A DNA stretch of 64,000 bases from Porphyra umbilicalis (GCA_002049455.2 KV918943.1:1-64000), one strand, 5' to 3'. Positions 34,081 through 46,188 are shown, numbered from the stretch's first letter. Numbers and translations: made by a program. Notes: generated by a model from the letters alone, not told the origin.

Positions 34081-35380
34081 GAAGTGGCCCCTTTGGTCCT
34101 GATCACCGCCTTCGAATGAGTCAAAGAAACTCGCCGCATGGTCTTGCTTCGACTATCCCTTCAAGCCAATGTCGATGGCCTTCCAGGTCTTTCTGGCGTG
34201 AACGATTCTCGTTGGGCACGCCGGCCGTGGCGTCGGTGCGTTTTACGTGACGATGCTCGACGGAAATCCGATAGCGCCAGCCGGCGTCGAGCTTTTCGCT
34301 CCGTCCCCTTTTTGGGAACTTGAAGGAGTCAGTTGACTTCGGGTGTCCCCAGTAGGCGCACCAGACAGTGAAAGCACGTCCTCGGACACCGACGAGATCG
34401 TGGCACTACCCGCACAGCTACCCACGGTCAGGATGGGTCCCGGATGCAGACAGACAGCGCGAAAACGCAGAAGGCGACAGGGTACAGAGGAGGAAAAATG
34501 TGCTCGTGTCGGCACGCAGGAATTGCTGCTTCTCATCGGCAGCGGATAAGCACAAGCCGCTGCTACCCACCTGTTGTCAGGACCCTGCCCTGGTTGCTGG
34601 CACGCGTGTTTCAGCCGAGAGACAGTGTTGGATGAACGCTGTGGCCACTAAGCGCCGAGCCTGTGGCCCACATTCCTTTCCCCACCACCTGCACAGCCGC
34701 AAATGCTGCGTCAGGCGCGCGCGTGGCACGCAGCAGACTCTGAGAGCCGGATATATTCCTGACCTCAAAAAAATGGCGGTTGCAAAGAGATCGGAGGCAG
34801 AGCCGACGACACAGCATAGAAATGAAGTCAGATAGGCTGTTCGACAAGCCACGATCGCAATATTGGCTGAAAGTTGCCGCCAGTAAGCTTGCAAGCCAAT
34901 CAACGTGTCTTGCAGGAGTCACGCAGAGCCATTGCAAACCACATTGAAATTTCCTGAGATTTTTTGGCCGCTTGCTTGGGCCTGAAGAGGGCATGGTGAG
35001 GGCTCTGGGCCAGACCTGTGATATTTCATGAAATCAACCAATTTCTTCAGAATTCGTGAGATCCTGTTGTGCGTTTGCAGTGCGCAGAGCTGCATAGGGA
35101 GACTGTGTAAAGAATTCACATGATTCCTAGCTTTCCCATTGGTCCACATACGCTGTTGAATTATTGTAACCACTCTGGAACCGCCATATTTTTGGAGGTC
35201 AGCAATAGTTGGATAGACTCAGTCAACTGTGGCTGTATTTTATCCGGCCCGCGGAGAATCATGAAGGCCCATTATATGCTTTTGAAAAAAAGAAGAATAC
35301 GATACGGAAATGCTGCTGCGTCATGGATTAGCCGCGCCGCAAACTGACGCAGCGATTTCTCTTTGGGGCTCCACTGCAAT
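34081..35380. other. Unassigned stretch
   Basis: Mixed composition, AT-richer from 34900 to 35340. No domain or clear element ends; possibly the 5' flank of the Harbinger element that follows. Confidence 0.3.
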
Positions 35381-36852
35381 ATGAAGGACTACTTCGGCGT
35401 GGATGCGTAGCCTCCCGTTTTCGGCAGCAGCCATTTTGAGCGTTGCTTTCGAGGGCCTCGCGCGGTTTCGTCACGTATCTACGACGACCTCTAGGAACGG
35501 TCATATTGGAAGCAGCGCATCAACCGCACCGGGAAGCGGCAATTACACCCGATGCCGAAGCTGGTTGGGGCGTTTCGCGTCCTCGCGTATGTGGAGTGAC
35601 CCGACCGTGGTGACGAGCCCGTTTGCCTATCGCAGGCCTCGGTTGAAGTGGCCACGGCACTATTGCCATTGAAGCAGGCTGCGGCCAGAAGCTGTGGATC
35701 TACCACATGTTTGTTGGTGCGTCTGGGAGTCTGAACGATATGAACGTGCTGAACCAATCGCCTTTGTACATCCACATCACGACCGGCAAGTGGCCGCCTT
35801 CGTGGTTTCCTTTATCTGTCAATGGGATTACTCGCACGTTTTTTTGTCACTTGATTGACGGGTTATATCTTCGAATTTCTTTTCTGGTTGCCCCCTTCCC
35901 TCAGTCCACGACGGAGCAACAACGTGTTTTCAACCGCTTGCAGGAGGCCGTGCGCAAGGACGTTGAGCGCCTGTTTGGCTTCCGCACGCGATGTCTTCAT
36001 GTCATGCTGCATCCTGCTCGGGTTTTCACGGTACCCTTCACGGTCCTCACAGCGCAGGCTGCAGCCATTTTGCACAACATAGTGGTCGAAATGCACCGAT
36101 CCAGCTTCGTAACGAGGACACAAACCGCCGCCGCTAATGCAGCCGCCGCTAGTGCGGAATTCGGCGCCGGTGGCGGGGCAGCCGCTGCCGGCGGTGGCGC
36201 GGCGGCTGATCCCAGCGGCGGCGAGTCGGCCGCTGCCGGCGGCGGTACGGTGGCCGCCGCCTGCAGCAGCGCGGCGGCCGCTGCCGGCGGCGGTTGGGAT
36301 TTTGAAGAGCCTGGAGAGGGAGGCGCTGGCGAAGATGACACTGAGGCCGGCCGCAGCGGCGGAGGCGACGAGACCGGGGATGCAACCTAGGAGGGAAGCT
36401 GCCACGGTGCTGCTGCCGCGGGAAAACTCCCGCGCGGCGGTGTGGGCACTGCCAGAATCGCGATGCACGTGCACCAAGGCGTTCAGAACGGAATGGGAGG
36501 TGGCGGCAGCGGTGAAGACGGCACTGACGGCGGCAGCGGCTCAAGCGCGAGTTCCGCGGCGTCCACCGCCCGAGTAAATGGCGGCGGCCACGGCGCTACC
36601 GCCGGCCGGGGTCCCACAGGCGGCACTGCCGCGGCCGGCACGGCGGCCGCCGCCGACGACATTGCCTTCGCTGACGGGACAGCGCCAGCCCGCTTCATGG
36701 TTCCGCCCGATGCAACAATGTCTGAGTACATGCGTGTGCTTTTGACAACTGGGCGCGCTCGGGATCGCGTCCAACACGGTGCGCTGAGGGGTTACCTGTG
36801 CCACCACTTGTGGAAGGAGCGCGGGAGCCTGCATGTCCCGTATGATCCATGA
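35381..36852 (+). pseudogene. PIF/Harbinger (Plant_tran-type) nuclease, decayed
   Basis: 35381 onward reads MKDYFGVDA, then HFERCFRGPRAVSSRIYDDL and KLVGAFRVLAYVE. It is broken by stops at 35408-35410, near 35490 and near 35600. After a frame change, about 35707 gives FVGASGSLNDMNVLNQSPL, VNGITRTFFCHLIDGLYL, LQEAVRKDVERLFGF and AAAILHNIVVEMH, the core of the plant/oomycete Harbinger nucleases. A long Ala/Gly-rich insert with a TAG at 36388 follows. The last block, RDRVQHGALRGYLCHHLWKERG, is the usual C-terminus. The Ala/Gly expansion is unusual for the family. The Myb-like accessory gene to the right on the opposite strand may belong to the same element. Confidence 0.85.
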
Positions 36853-38680
36853 GCTCGATCGAAGTCGCGAGGGATTTGAGAGATTGCGAAGGGGCCGAAA
36901 TTGAGTACTATGTTGACAAGTAATGGATTGTTTCTTCGTTGGCCCGTGGATTTCCTTTTCCAACGATCAACGTCTGTCACGTGGTCTCACGGAGGCCGCC
37001 TCTGCCATACGTGCAGCGGCGAGACGGGCGTGCGGCGGCGGGAGCGGCCGATCGAAGACGCACGGCTGGCAGAAACGGCGGCCACAGCTACCGGACACCT
37101 GGATGGCACTAGCGACCGCGACGGCGGCATCCAGGCGCGTCCACGACCACTACGCAACCCGGCGAGGGCAGCAGCCCATGGACCGGCGGCCACCACTCTC
37201 AACGATGCGCAAGGAGGTGGTGGTGACCGCCGCTTGTAGTTCAGGAGCATCGGAAGTCGCGACGGCCGCCGCCCTTAGTGGAGTTGTAGGGCGCGCATGG
37301 CCGCCGACGCCCATGCTGTCGCCGTGAAGGGAGTAGCTGCCGTCGCCAGGCTTCGCGAATGCGCGGGGTGGGGGTGACGGCGGCCGCCTGCGCTGCGGGG
37401 GCAGCGGACATGGCGGTCGCCGCCGCCCTTGGTGATGTTACTGGGTCTGGTCGGGGCCGCAGCCTGTCATGCAAGAGGGGGGGAGTGACAGAGGATGAAG
37501 GAGTGGCGGCGGCCCCCACTAGTCCTTTGCGAGCAGGGTAAGTAGCGTCCGCGGCCGCCCGTGGCCGACACGCAACGAAGTCACGGCGCCCGCCGCCCCA
37601 GGTGCGTGGAAGTGAAAGTGGTACCTACTGCCTTCCTCGCAGAATACGCGAGAAGGGGGTGGCGGTGGTCGCCAGCACCAGTGTGGAAGAGGGAGAGGCG
37701 GCAGCCGCCGGATTTGGTGCAGCAGCAGAGCGAGTCACGGCGCCCGCCGTCCACAATTTGCGTGTAGGAGGGGCTGCGGCCGCGCCCACCCGGGCTGGAC
37801 GCGCGACGTAGGGGCGGCGGCCACCGCTCCTGGTGCGGGGGAGCGGGAGTGGCGGCAGCCGCCGCCCTCGGCGGCTGCGCGGGGTGATGATGGCGACTAT
37901 CGCCCGTGGTGCAGCGGCAGAGGGAGGGGCGGTAGCTGCCCGCCTTTGTACAGGAGCAGAGCGAGTGGTGGCGGCCGCAGCCAGTGATTTGCGTGAATGG
38001 AGAGTGGCGGCGGCGGCCGCCAATGGTGGATGCGCGACGTGGCGGCGGTGGCCACCGGCCGTGGTGCGGAGGAAGAGAAGCGGCAGCTGCCGCCACTCTC
38101 GGCGGATGCGCATGGTGCGACTGGCGGTGACCGCTGGCAACCGCGTGCATCGCACCTGTTCTTGTAGTACCCGTACGCCGGTACACGCTGTGGCCGCACG
38201 GGGCAATGTCGCTGCGAGGACAACGGCGCGGAAGACTGGCTGGGATGCTCCGTGGTTTCTGGGGCAGGTTTAATCCTAAACAACAAACCGCGAAAGAGAA
38301 TATGACGTCTAGCGCAGAATCCCCACCTCCATTCCGCCGGTTAAGTCACCAACAGTGCTGTCGCAGACACCCCAGATGTGAATGCAGCACTCCCTCATGT
38401 ATTGCCATCTCCACGCTGGTTGCACCTCACTCCCCTCCAGTCTCCCCGCCCCCCCCATTCTCATTCCTGCCTCTAACCGCGTACAGCCCACCTGTGCTTG
38501 TAATACCCTTACGGCAGCACCTGCTGTGGCAGCACGGGATCATGGTCGCTGCAGGATCAGCGGGGAGGAAGAGCGCCCATGGCTGAGATGCGTTCCCAAG
38601 TCCTGTACTCAAGACGGAGAACCAGGTTCGCCAGAGCTGGAGCATCCAGTGCCTTCTGCGCTACCCGCGTCCATGAGCGC
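36853..38680. repeat. GC-rich, diverged tandem-like repeats
   Basis: Between about 37020 and 38200, blocks such as GTGGCGGCxGCCGCC, GTGGTGCxG and GGxGGATGCGC recur irregularly. The stretch looks like a decayed minisatellite. Frames are open on both strands without recognisable domains. 38240-38680 is ordinary sequence. Confidence 0.5.
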
Positions 38681-40460
38681 TTAAAACCAGTCGTCTTCCA
38701 GCACGCGGGGCTCAAATGTGGCTACGAATTTGCTGTCCACTGAATAGCTTGCCGCCGCCGTCGGCAGCGGTGTCTGCCGCTTGTGCCGTTTGCCTTTCTT
38801 GCTCGGTGTCGGCCGCCTTGCGGCTCTGGCAACCGCACTGGTGGCGGCCGCCGCGCCGGCCGCCAAAGACGATGGCAAATTGCCACCCAGCGTGAGATCG
38901 ACGGTCGTGCGAAGCAGGGACCTCACAGCGGCTGCCGCCGCAGAATCCGTAGTCCGTTGAGCGCGGCCGCCAACACCTGGTGTTCCTGCAGCTCCTCTCT
39001 GCGACGCCTCGTGGTCGGAAAGCCCTGCTTTGCTTGCCGGTGCTGCGCCGCTGGCTGGCGCTGCGCTGCTCGCGGGTGTTGTGCCGGTGGCCGGCAACGC
39101 GCATCTGATCGACGGGGCGCCTGCGGCGGCCGCGCCGCCGTGGGCCACCGAGCTACCGGCGGCCGCCGTGCGGGCGGGGCTTGTCGCGGGAGCGCCAGCC
39201 GCCGTCCTGGCGGGAGCCACCATAAGGGCTGGAGCGTCTGTGCGGGCGGAAGCCGCCGAGCTGAATAGAGCCGCCGTATGGGCGGGAGCCACCCCTTCGG
39301 CGGGGGTGGCCGCGCCGCCGGGGGCATCCGTGCCGCCGGGGGCTGCCGCATCGCCGGGGGCTGCCGCGTTCCCGGTGCCTGCCCCGTCGCCGGAGGCTGC
39401 CTCGTCGCCGGGGGCCGCCCCACGGCTGCTGGAAGCACCAGCAGCTCCCTTCACAGGCGTGGTAGGCTTGTCCTTCTCCATCGAGTTCTCCACCTCGGCG
39501 AGCATGGCATGAGCTTGATGCTGCCAAATGAGGGCCTCCATCTCAATCTCTCTCATAAACGACTGGCTAAATACAATCATAGACGCTCGTGCCTCTGTGG
39601 CATCGCTCAGCCAGCTTCTCGACTGCGCGTATAACTCGGTCGATGGTGCGGTCGTTTCTCAGGCAAGCTGCCCGGGTCTGCTCTGCCGCCTTGGGGCCGA
39701 GCGGTCTTTCCAGCCACGGGTTCCCCGTCTCCTCACTTCCTGCATCAGCTTCCGCAGGTCCTGCGGTAGCCGATCTTTCCGACTTGGCCGACGCGTCTGC
39801 ATTACCAGCGTCGCACTCTGCAGCTGTGCTAGGCGACGAAGACGGGGCACGCCATCTGCGCCGACCGGTGACGCAGCGCGCTCGATGGCGGCCGCTTTGA
39901 GCTCCCCAACGCGCTTTTTGCGCCGATGCGACGCACGCGGCCACCGCCGTGATCTTGAGCTACTTCCTCAGATTCTTGCAGTACCGCGGCCATGGGCACG
40001 CTACGCGCTTGGGCCGCCACTTGGTTGACTTTTTGTTCTTGGCGTCGTCGGCTTAGTCGCTCCGAATGCGCGTGTACATGGACTCGCCACAGTACAGGCT
40101 GACCGTGACGTTCACCAGGTCCTCTTGGCTGACGTTGCCGGTCGGCCACATAGACTTAGCCTTGACGTCAAAGCTTTTGAACTCCCTCACGCCGCTCATC
40201 AACTTTGTCCATTGCTTTCAAAGGGCCTCGTAGCCCCTAGCCTGTCGCGCTGCGCGCCCTTGGCAGACATCGCGTGGTAGATGGTGCCAGTCCTATTTAA
40301 CGTGCGCCCACAACACCTTTCCCGACTGGTCCGTTCCGCAGATGTTGTCGTTGGCCCCCACCAGCCAGGAGTCGATCAGCGCGTTTTTCTAGACATCAAG
40401 CCACTTCGGTCCATGCTCTATCGTGCCCGCCCCCCGCTAACGCCTCGCGCGGTCTCTCGC
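38681..40460 (-). pseudogene. Myb/SANT-like Harbinger accessory protein (NAM-associated type), decayed
   Basis: Minus strand from about 40400: DALIDSWLVGANDNICGTDQS, KVLWAHV, then KQWTKLMSGVREFKSF and GNVSQEDLVNVTVSLYCGE. This order (WLVG.DN..G.DQS..FW, RW..I...V.KF, S.ED.V..A...Y) is that of the Myb-like proteins that accompany Harbinger nucleases in plants and protists. Three in-frame stops are visible (WAHV K-stop, EAL-stop, RSD-stop). Downstream, 39944-39567 gives GNPWLERPLGPKAAEQ and CLRNDRTIDRVIRAVEKLAE, the usual C-terminal RP.G.K.AK block. After a one-base frame change comes MREIEMEALIWQHQAHAML and a long Ala/Pro-rich tail to 38681. Confidence 0.7.
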
Positions 40461-40598
40461 GCGGAGGTGGGTGGTATGCGGCGGTAGAGGCGGCCGTTTG
40501 GTGCAAAAGTGCGCGGCCAACCTGTGCTGAAGCGGCAGCCTGAGGCGCCGCGCGTCCCTACCAGCGGATGCGACGGTGAATAAGGCTGCTGCAAGAGA

Positions 40599-41640
40599 CT
40601 AAGGAGGGCGTGATGCGGCCGGCACGGATCCCGCAGCGGCGGCCGCTGCTCCTTGATTGCCAGAGACGCTAGATGCGCGCGGCGCACCAACGCCCGCTGC
40701 AGGCACCTGAGCGGCCGCCGCACTTGCCGCCTCTTCCGCGTTCTGTGCAGCAGCCAACGCACCCGCGGCAGCCGCTGACAGAGATTGATAATTGGCCTTG
40801 GCGGCAGCCGCATCTCCCTCAACCCCTTCCGCGATTGCTTGCCAAGCTTCGGCAGCCACTGCAAGTTTGACACCTGCGGCTACTTTGTCTGCCGCCACGC
40901 GTCCGTCCCACTGAAATAAGACCTCAGCCTCGCGCTTCTTCTGCGCAGGACGCGCGCAACGACTCCTCAGCGTAGTCACCCACTTGGACCGGCCGCTACT
41001 GCCGCGCCTCTCCTCTTCGGCGCTGCTACCGGCTTGCTGGGGTGCGCCAGTGTCTGCGCTTGCCTGTCCCCGTTCGTTTACCGCTGATTCGGTGGACGCC
41101 CGTTGTTGGGCGCTTAGGCCCGCCGTTGTTGAGGGTTCGGCGGCCGCCCGGTGTTCGGCGGCCCACCCTAACCTCGCGGAGGACTCGTCGGCCGGCCGGC
41201 GTTCGGCGGCCCTCCCCACCCTTGACGAGGACTTGGCGGCCGCCCTGTGTTCGGCGGCCTGCCCCACACTTGCGGAGGACTCGGCGGCCGCCCGTCGTCC
41301 ACCGCCCCGCCCCACCTTTGTGGACGACTCTGCGGCCGCCCCGTGTTCTGCGACCCGCCCCGATCCGGCGGATGACTCGGCCGACGCCCGTTGTCCGCAG
41401 CCCCACCCCACCCTTTCCGAAGACTGGGCGGCCGCCCCATTCTTGCCAGCCCAATCCACCCTTGCGGAGGACTGGGCGGCCGCGCAGCGTTTGGCTGTGC
41501 ACCCCACCTTGACGGTGGACTCGGCGGCCGCCCGGTGGTCGGCGGTGCGCCCCACCCTCTTGAAGGACACGGCGGCCGCCCGGTGTTCGGCGGCCCGCCG
41601 CCCTACCCTTGGCGTGGACTTGGTGGCTGCCGGACTCGTC
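40599..41640 (-). CDS. Repeat-rich open frame upstream of the Myb-like gene
   Basis: The minus-strand frame at 41570-40599 is open for 323 codons. Its upstream half is a 16-residue repeat (like AAESSARVGWAAEHRA). The rest, SKWVTTLRSRCARPAQKKRE, LFQWDGRVAADKVAAGVKL and a long Ala-rich helix, looks protein-like. It could be the N-terminal region of the Myb-like accessory gene that follows. No ATG was seen at the start, and the plus strand is also open through the whole repeat (40984-42840), so the coding strand is not certain. Confidence 0.35.
41128..41635. repeat. 48-bp tandem repeat array, about ten copies
   Basis: A GGCGGCCGCCC anchor recurs every 48 bp (about 41140, 41188, 41236, 41284, 41332, 41380, 41428, 41476, 41524, 41572). 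The unit codes 16 residues on either strand and shows only substitutions, with no length changes, over nearly the whole array. Confidence 0.85.
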
Positions 41641-43570
41641 GGGGCCCGACCTCGTAACTGTGCCGAAAAGAAGATGACGGCCGCTCACGCAGCGGTCCAT
41701 CGCGCCCGCCTTCAGGTCGGATCGGCGGCGGCCAGTGGGTTGGCCACCCTCCATTGCACAACGGCGTGCGCGAGGGCACAAGAAGTAGCGGATGCCGGTG
41801 CCCGAGAGGGGCACCGTACAAAAGTGGAAGAATGGGGTGGCCGCCTGGGCACCGGCAGTCGCCGAGGTGCCGGTGCGCCGCGGCCACGCAGCTCGCGACG
41901 CACAGGCGCTGCTGCCGTCGCTGCTACCTACGCTGGTGCGTCTTGTTCTCGACTGCAAAGCGCACCGAACCTGCGGGCGTCGATGGAGGCCCCTAAGCAC
42001 AACAGCTGCCGATTTTTTGACGCAGGGGAGCGAGCGGCACGCAAAGTAGCTAGGCAGCAGCACGCAAGAAGCGTGCTCCTCGCAAAAATAAGGGAAGCCA
42101 ACTCAACGCAGCAAGCGCCACACAAAGAGGGTTTCTCGTCAGCGAGGGGGATCAAAGCGTGCGTGCGAGCGAAAAGGAGGGCAGCACGCCGCACTGCCCA
42201 CAAGCGTCGAGGCACACAACGCACCGATGCCTGCCCGGCAGCCGCCGAGGACGGCAACGTAGGCCGCTCGGCAGCCAGCCACGCGCCCAAGTCACCTGCG
42301 CGTGCCGAGCACGGCCAGCACCGCATCTTTAGCGGCTGCCGACTGCTATGGCCAGCCCTTGACAAGCCACACATGCGCAGCAAGAGCCTTGCCGCCCAAG
42401 GCGGACCAGCTCACATAGGGTACACGCGGCAGCCTCACGTCAGGGCAGTCCATGCGACACCTGCCATCGAGCGTGGCTGCCTGCCGACACGACTCGCGTT
42501 GGCCCCCTGCCGCGGCGTGTCGGCCCCACGCTGTCGCGCCGCGCTACTGAGCTGCCACATGCTTGTGCACACAGGGGTGACAACGTTTCTCTTTCCAGAA
42601 TGCGTCACCGTGCCCGGAATCGGGCTGACAGAAGTTGTCATAGTTCAAAGCGATCGGTGCACACAGCATCCTTCCTGCACACACCTCTTCGCTTTTTTGG
42701 GCTCATTTTCATCGCAACACACCGTTCTCCAGAACTCATGGAGGCGACAGCCTCCACACTGTTTGCAACAATCATACAGACACGCCATTGGGCTCTTGAG
42801 CGGATGGAAAAATCCCTGTATCACAGCTACAGTGGCCTAGGACCTCCGGCAAGGCCTCTTTGCATCTGGCTCGGCGGCGTGCCTCGCGCTGACAACCGAT
42901 TCGAGACCCCAAATGACGTTCGACCGCTGTCCGAATGGGCCCAGAGGATGCCTCTGCCTGTGTCGGCAGCGATCCATATCAGTGAGCTGACCAGTACCCC
43001 TCGGGCGAGCCGCGCTCGCGCAAAACCGGTGAGTGGATCGTGCGACACATCGCGACCTCTCGGAGTTTCTTCGCATACAGGGTCGTCTGTCACCCTCCGC
43101 ATCAGACGGCGGTCAAAACGCACGTTTGTCACACATGGCGTCTGATCTTGTCGTCGCGAGCGCGTCAGACGCCTCTACTTATGGCATCACGGGAGTCGTG
43201 CAATTGTTACCCTACTTTGCTTTCTGGCCATGCGGTCTCCGGTTCGAATGATATCAGTCATACGTGTCCAACGTTGCACTTTCGCAGATGAATCCCATCG
43301 CCCAGGAGATGCTTGTCGCAAAGTAGACTTCACTTCTGAGGCAAGTAGCCTTCCGCTGCGATAGACCAGACGGGCATGCCGTTGACATCATGGACTATGT
43401 GTCCACGATGTCGACCAGATTGTAGCCCTCTTTCTCGTAAGTACATATCACATCTGTGGATGATCCGGTAGTCCAGGGTGCTTTGGATAGCTGGCTGCTG
43501 AGAGGGCGCCACGTCGCAAGAATTTCAGAAGAGAGGCCGTGGATAGACCGACGTTATTGAGAGTGCTCTG
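41636..43570. other. Unassigned stretch
   Basis: A plus-strand open frame continues from the 48-bp array to 42840 with no recognisable domain. Nothing else supported. Confidence 0.3.
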
Positions 43571-44433
43571 AGAGAACGTCTATCGGGGCGCCAAATGCGA
43601 TCGTCCTATTGCCATATATTTTGGCGATCGCTCGTGTGTATGTCTATCGGTCAATTCCTATCCATCTCGAACTTCATCCTCGCAGTCCTCCAAATCACGC
43701 AGCAGTTCAGCGCGTCCGTTACATCAGCCGGTTCCATTGGCCTCCGGTGCCGCTTGTTTTTCATTGCGGGACAGCACCCAACACGCTCATTGCTGCAGGG
43801 TGGCACTGTGCGCTGCAGGGTGGCACGGTGCGCTGCAGCCCTCCCACGAGGTGATCGGGGACTAGTGCTGCAATACACCTGGCACTGGGTCGCCACCAAT
43901 GCAGGGCCTGCCGCTGCATGCCCCCGACGAACGAAACAACCGGGGAGGGTAGGTTGTATCGTGCAGCGTACTTGGTCTTTGTGGAATGTATGGCTTGGGA
44001 CGCGCGTGGTGGGTCTTTTATTGTGCTTCTCACAAAACCTGGACCTCAGTGCATCAGCTTCCGTTGCGAGTTTACTGCTTCATTGGTTCAGGGGGTGGTT
44101 CATGAGGCTGAAGCGGATGTTGCGGATCCAGTTTTTGTGAGAAGCACAATAGCGCCGTGCGGTACGATCGACGGCGGCGACCGCGCTCTCCCAGGCAACG
44201 CTGCCTGACAAGTCCGACCCGATCGCATGAGAACTCATATCTCGCGAGATCGAACGCACACGATTGGCTCTCGCATATGGCTATCGCTTTGGCGATCGCC
44301 AAACAGAGAGCCATCCCGTGCAAATATGGCGATGGCTATGGCTCAATGCCCCCTGATATGGCTCAATGGGTTTCCGACAGACATGCCCGTAGCTACAATT
44401 GGAAATTTTGGCGCACCGATAGATGTGTTCTTA
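43571..44433. mobile_element. TIR element of about 0.86 kb, non-coding
   Basis: AGAACGTCTATCGGGGCGCC at 43573 is mirrored by GGCGCACCGATAGATGTGTTCT at the right end, with CAATTGG/CCTATTG matches further in. A second inverted repeat is nested at 44020-44150. No transposase frame, so a MITE-like element of unknown superfamily. The exact ends and target duplication are unresolved. Confidence 0.5.
44020..44150. repeat. Nested inverted repeat
   Basis: ATTGTGCTTCTCACAAAACC at 44020 pairs with TTTTTGTGAGAAGCACAAT ending at 44150. Arms are at least 24 bp, with weaker pairing inward. Confidence 0.8.
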
Positions 44434-44858
44434 CAACCGCCGTATTGAGACGTCGTCAGGCATGTTGGTATATACTTCTTGATCACGAGCTACTTCTGGT
44501 GACTCAATTGCAACAATAACACGGGATCTTTATGAGACTTACTGCCGTAGCTCAGTCTGGAGCAAATATTGGAAATAGTCGCGCCGCAGCTGCTTCGGCG
44601 CGTGTATTCACACCCTAGAAAACGAAGTGAAGTGGATCGGCTTCCCTCCGAAACTGGAAGCGCCGCAGATATATATGCTGAAAGAATACGCGGAACTACG
44701 CGCTCCCGGAAAAGTCGCTTAAGCACCCCGGATGCTGACATGCAAAGATTGACCGGAATCGGCCGATCGTCAAGGACGATTGAGTCGGCCACGTAGGTGA
44801 GTTTGTGGCAACGATCACCGAAGTCGGGCACCTCCTCTCCACGGCATACTGAGCACGT
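44434..44858. other. Unassigned stretch
   Basis: No gene or repeat recognised. Confidence 0.3.
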
Positions 44859-45260
44859 CATTCCAGGCACGTCCGTGCAATACCCTGGCCTTCAGGTACA
44901 GCCACGCTGCCGTGGTGGGGAGAATGTGGGGCGGGGAAAGGGGTGCCGCCGCCGCCATCGCAGCGGCGGCGGCCCGCCGGCGTCGCGCGACGCCCACAGG
45001 AGGGGCTGTCACTCCGCCGCGCAGCGCACCTGCGCACGGCGGGCAGGGCGGCCGATACGGCGCACGGGCGGGCGGGTGGGACTGATCGCCGCGCGATGGG
45101 GCGTCTCCAACCGCGCCGCTAGGTGACGTCAGCAACCGCCAACGCGCCGCCGCAACAGAAGATGGCGCGCAGGCACGATCACCTGCGGGTCATTGTGGGC
45201 GCGTCGAACCCCGGAAGTCGCTGCGCGCGGTCGCCGCGCGCAACTCGGGGCGGTGGGGGG

Positions 45261-46049
45261 CACGCCTAGTCAAGGTGGCTCTTCTGGGTCGGGGCTTTAC
45301 ACATCGAGTTCGAAACCTGAGATGCACCGTGCAAGATTCTGACTGGTCCAGATCCATTTGCTACGCGTAGCAAATGCGCACCCACCCGCATAGCCTGCTT
45401 GAGGGGGTGCGCCACCACCAGCAATCAACCGTGGATGTTGATCCAATTGCGGAGCTCTCTTCTCGCCGGCTTCGGCTCGAAACGCGCATTCCCTTGCCCT
45501 GCCCAGACAGAGGGGTGCCGCTTTGTCGATGCCCCTGCCCCGTAGCCGTTCTCCCTTGGAGGTTCGCCAAAGGGACGATACTGTTGGAAGCAAGACGTAA
45601 GCTGATGATATCCAACTGAACGTGGCAGATGAAACTGAGCTGTACAAGTGTGTCGGTTGTAGCGGCTTTTTCCTGAAGCATTCCACAGGGATATCATTGT
45701 GGAGTGAGGTGGCGCAGCGGAGCGCGGTTTATACGCACCAGCAGCGCATTTCCTCTCTACCGGTCTCTCGACGCAGGCGCGACATGTGCAACTCCTGTTA
45801 CTCCCGACGTCTGAGGGCGGCATATCCCGCGGACGGCGACCACATGTCGCCGACCAATGCGGTTTCTTCCCCACCCGCACCCTCTCGATTCCGGGTAAAG
45901 GAGAGAAGCTTTGAACACGATGAGGCACGAGGCTGACAGAAAATCGATTAGACCAATGGCAGGTCGCATTTGAAGACAGAACCCAATGGGACGTTGCAGC
46001 GGAGGCTCCGACCCAGAAGAGCCGGAACACTGGGTCTTGACTAGGCGTG
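45261..46049. mobile_element. 789-bp TIR element inserted in repeat R
   Basis: Begins CACGCCTAGTCAAG and ends CTTGACTAGGCGTG. A second matching block (GGCTCTTCTGGGTCGG and its complement) lies just inside each end, with a longer spacer on the right. The intact copy of R at about 2345-2365 has neither end. The flanks are G-runs, so the duplication length cannot be read. Superfamily unknown. Confidence 0.8.
45622..45936 (+). CDS. Small cysteine-pair ORF inside the 789-bp element, unrecognised
   Basis: Frame of about 104 codons with ELYKCVGCSGFF and, some 45 residues on, DMCNSCYSRRL: two C-x2-C pairs that could form a zinc ribbon. It has no ATG at its start (GTG). It could be a captured exon or chance. 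No family assigned. Confidence 0.3.
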   Translation: MADETELYKCVGCSGFFLKHSTGISLWSEVAQRSAVYTHQQRISSLPVSRRRRDMCNSCYSRRLRAAYPADGDHMSPTNAVSSPPAPSRFRVKERSFEHDEARG

Positions 46050-46188
46050 GGGGGGGCAGAAGGGCAGACGCCGTCCGGGCTCTGGAACCCTTGTGGCAGG
46101 AGAGTCCTTCTCAGCCACGTAGCTCTATTCGCTTTTTAGCGTCATCGCGACCCTTCCAACGCTGACACGCCCTCAGATTCCTGAGGAC

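Noticed and set aside
40984-42840. 618-codon open frame on the plus strand
   Set aside because: It is mostly the reverse of the 48-bp array and continues without any domain. The opposite strand carries the recognisable Harbinger accessory sequence, so this frame is probably a composition by-product.
43225-43245. CCGGTTCGAAT resembling a tRNA T-loop
   Set aside because: Flanks do not fold into a tRNA cloverleaf and no A/B-box spacing fits.
45300-45325. T-arm-like GAGTTCGAAACC (possible tRNA or tRNA-derived SINE)
   Set aside because: No acceptor stem, D-arm or anticodon arm can be built around it, and it lies inside a TIR element.
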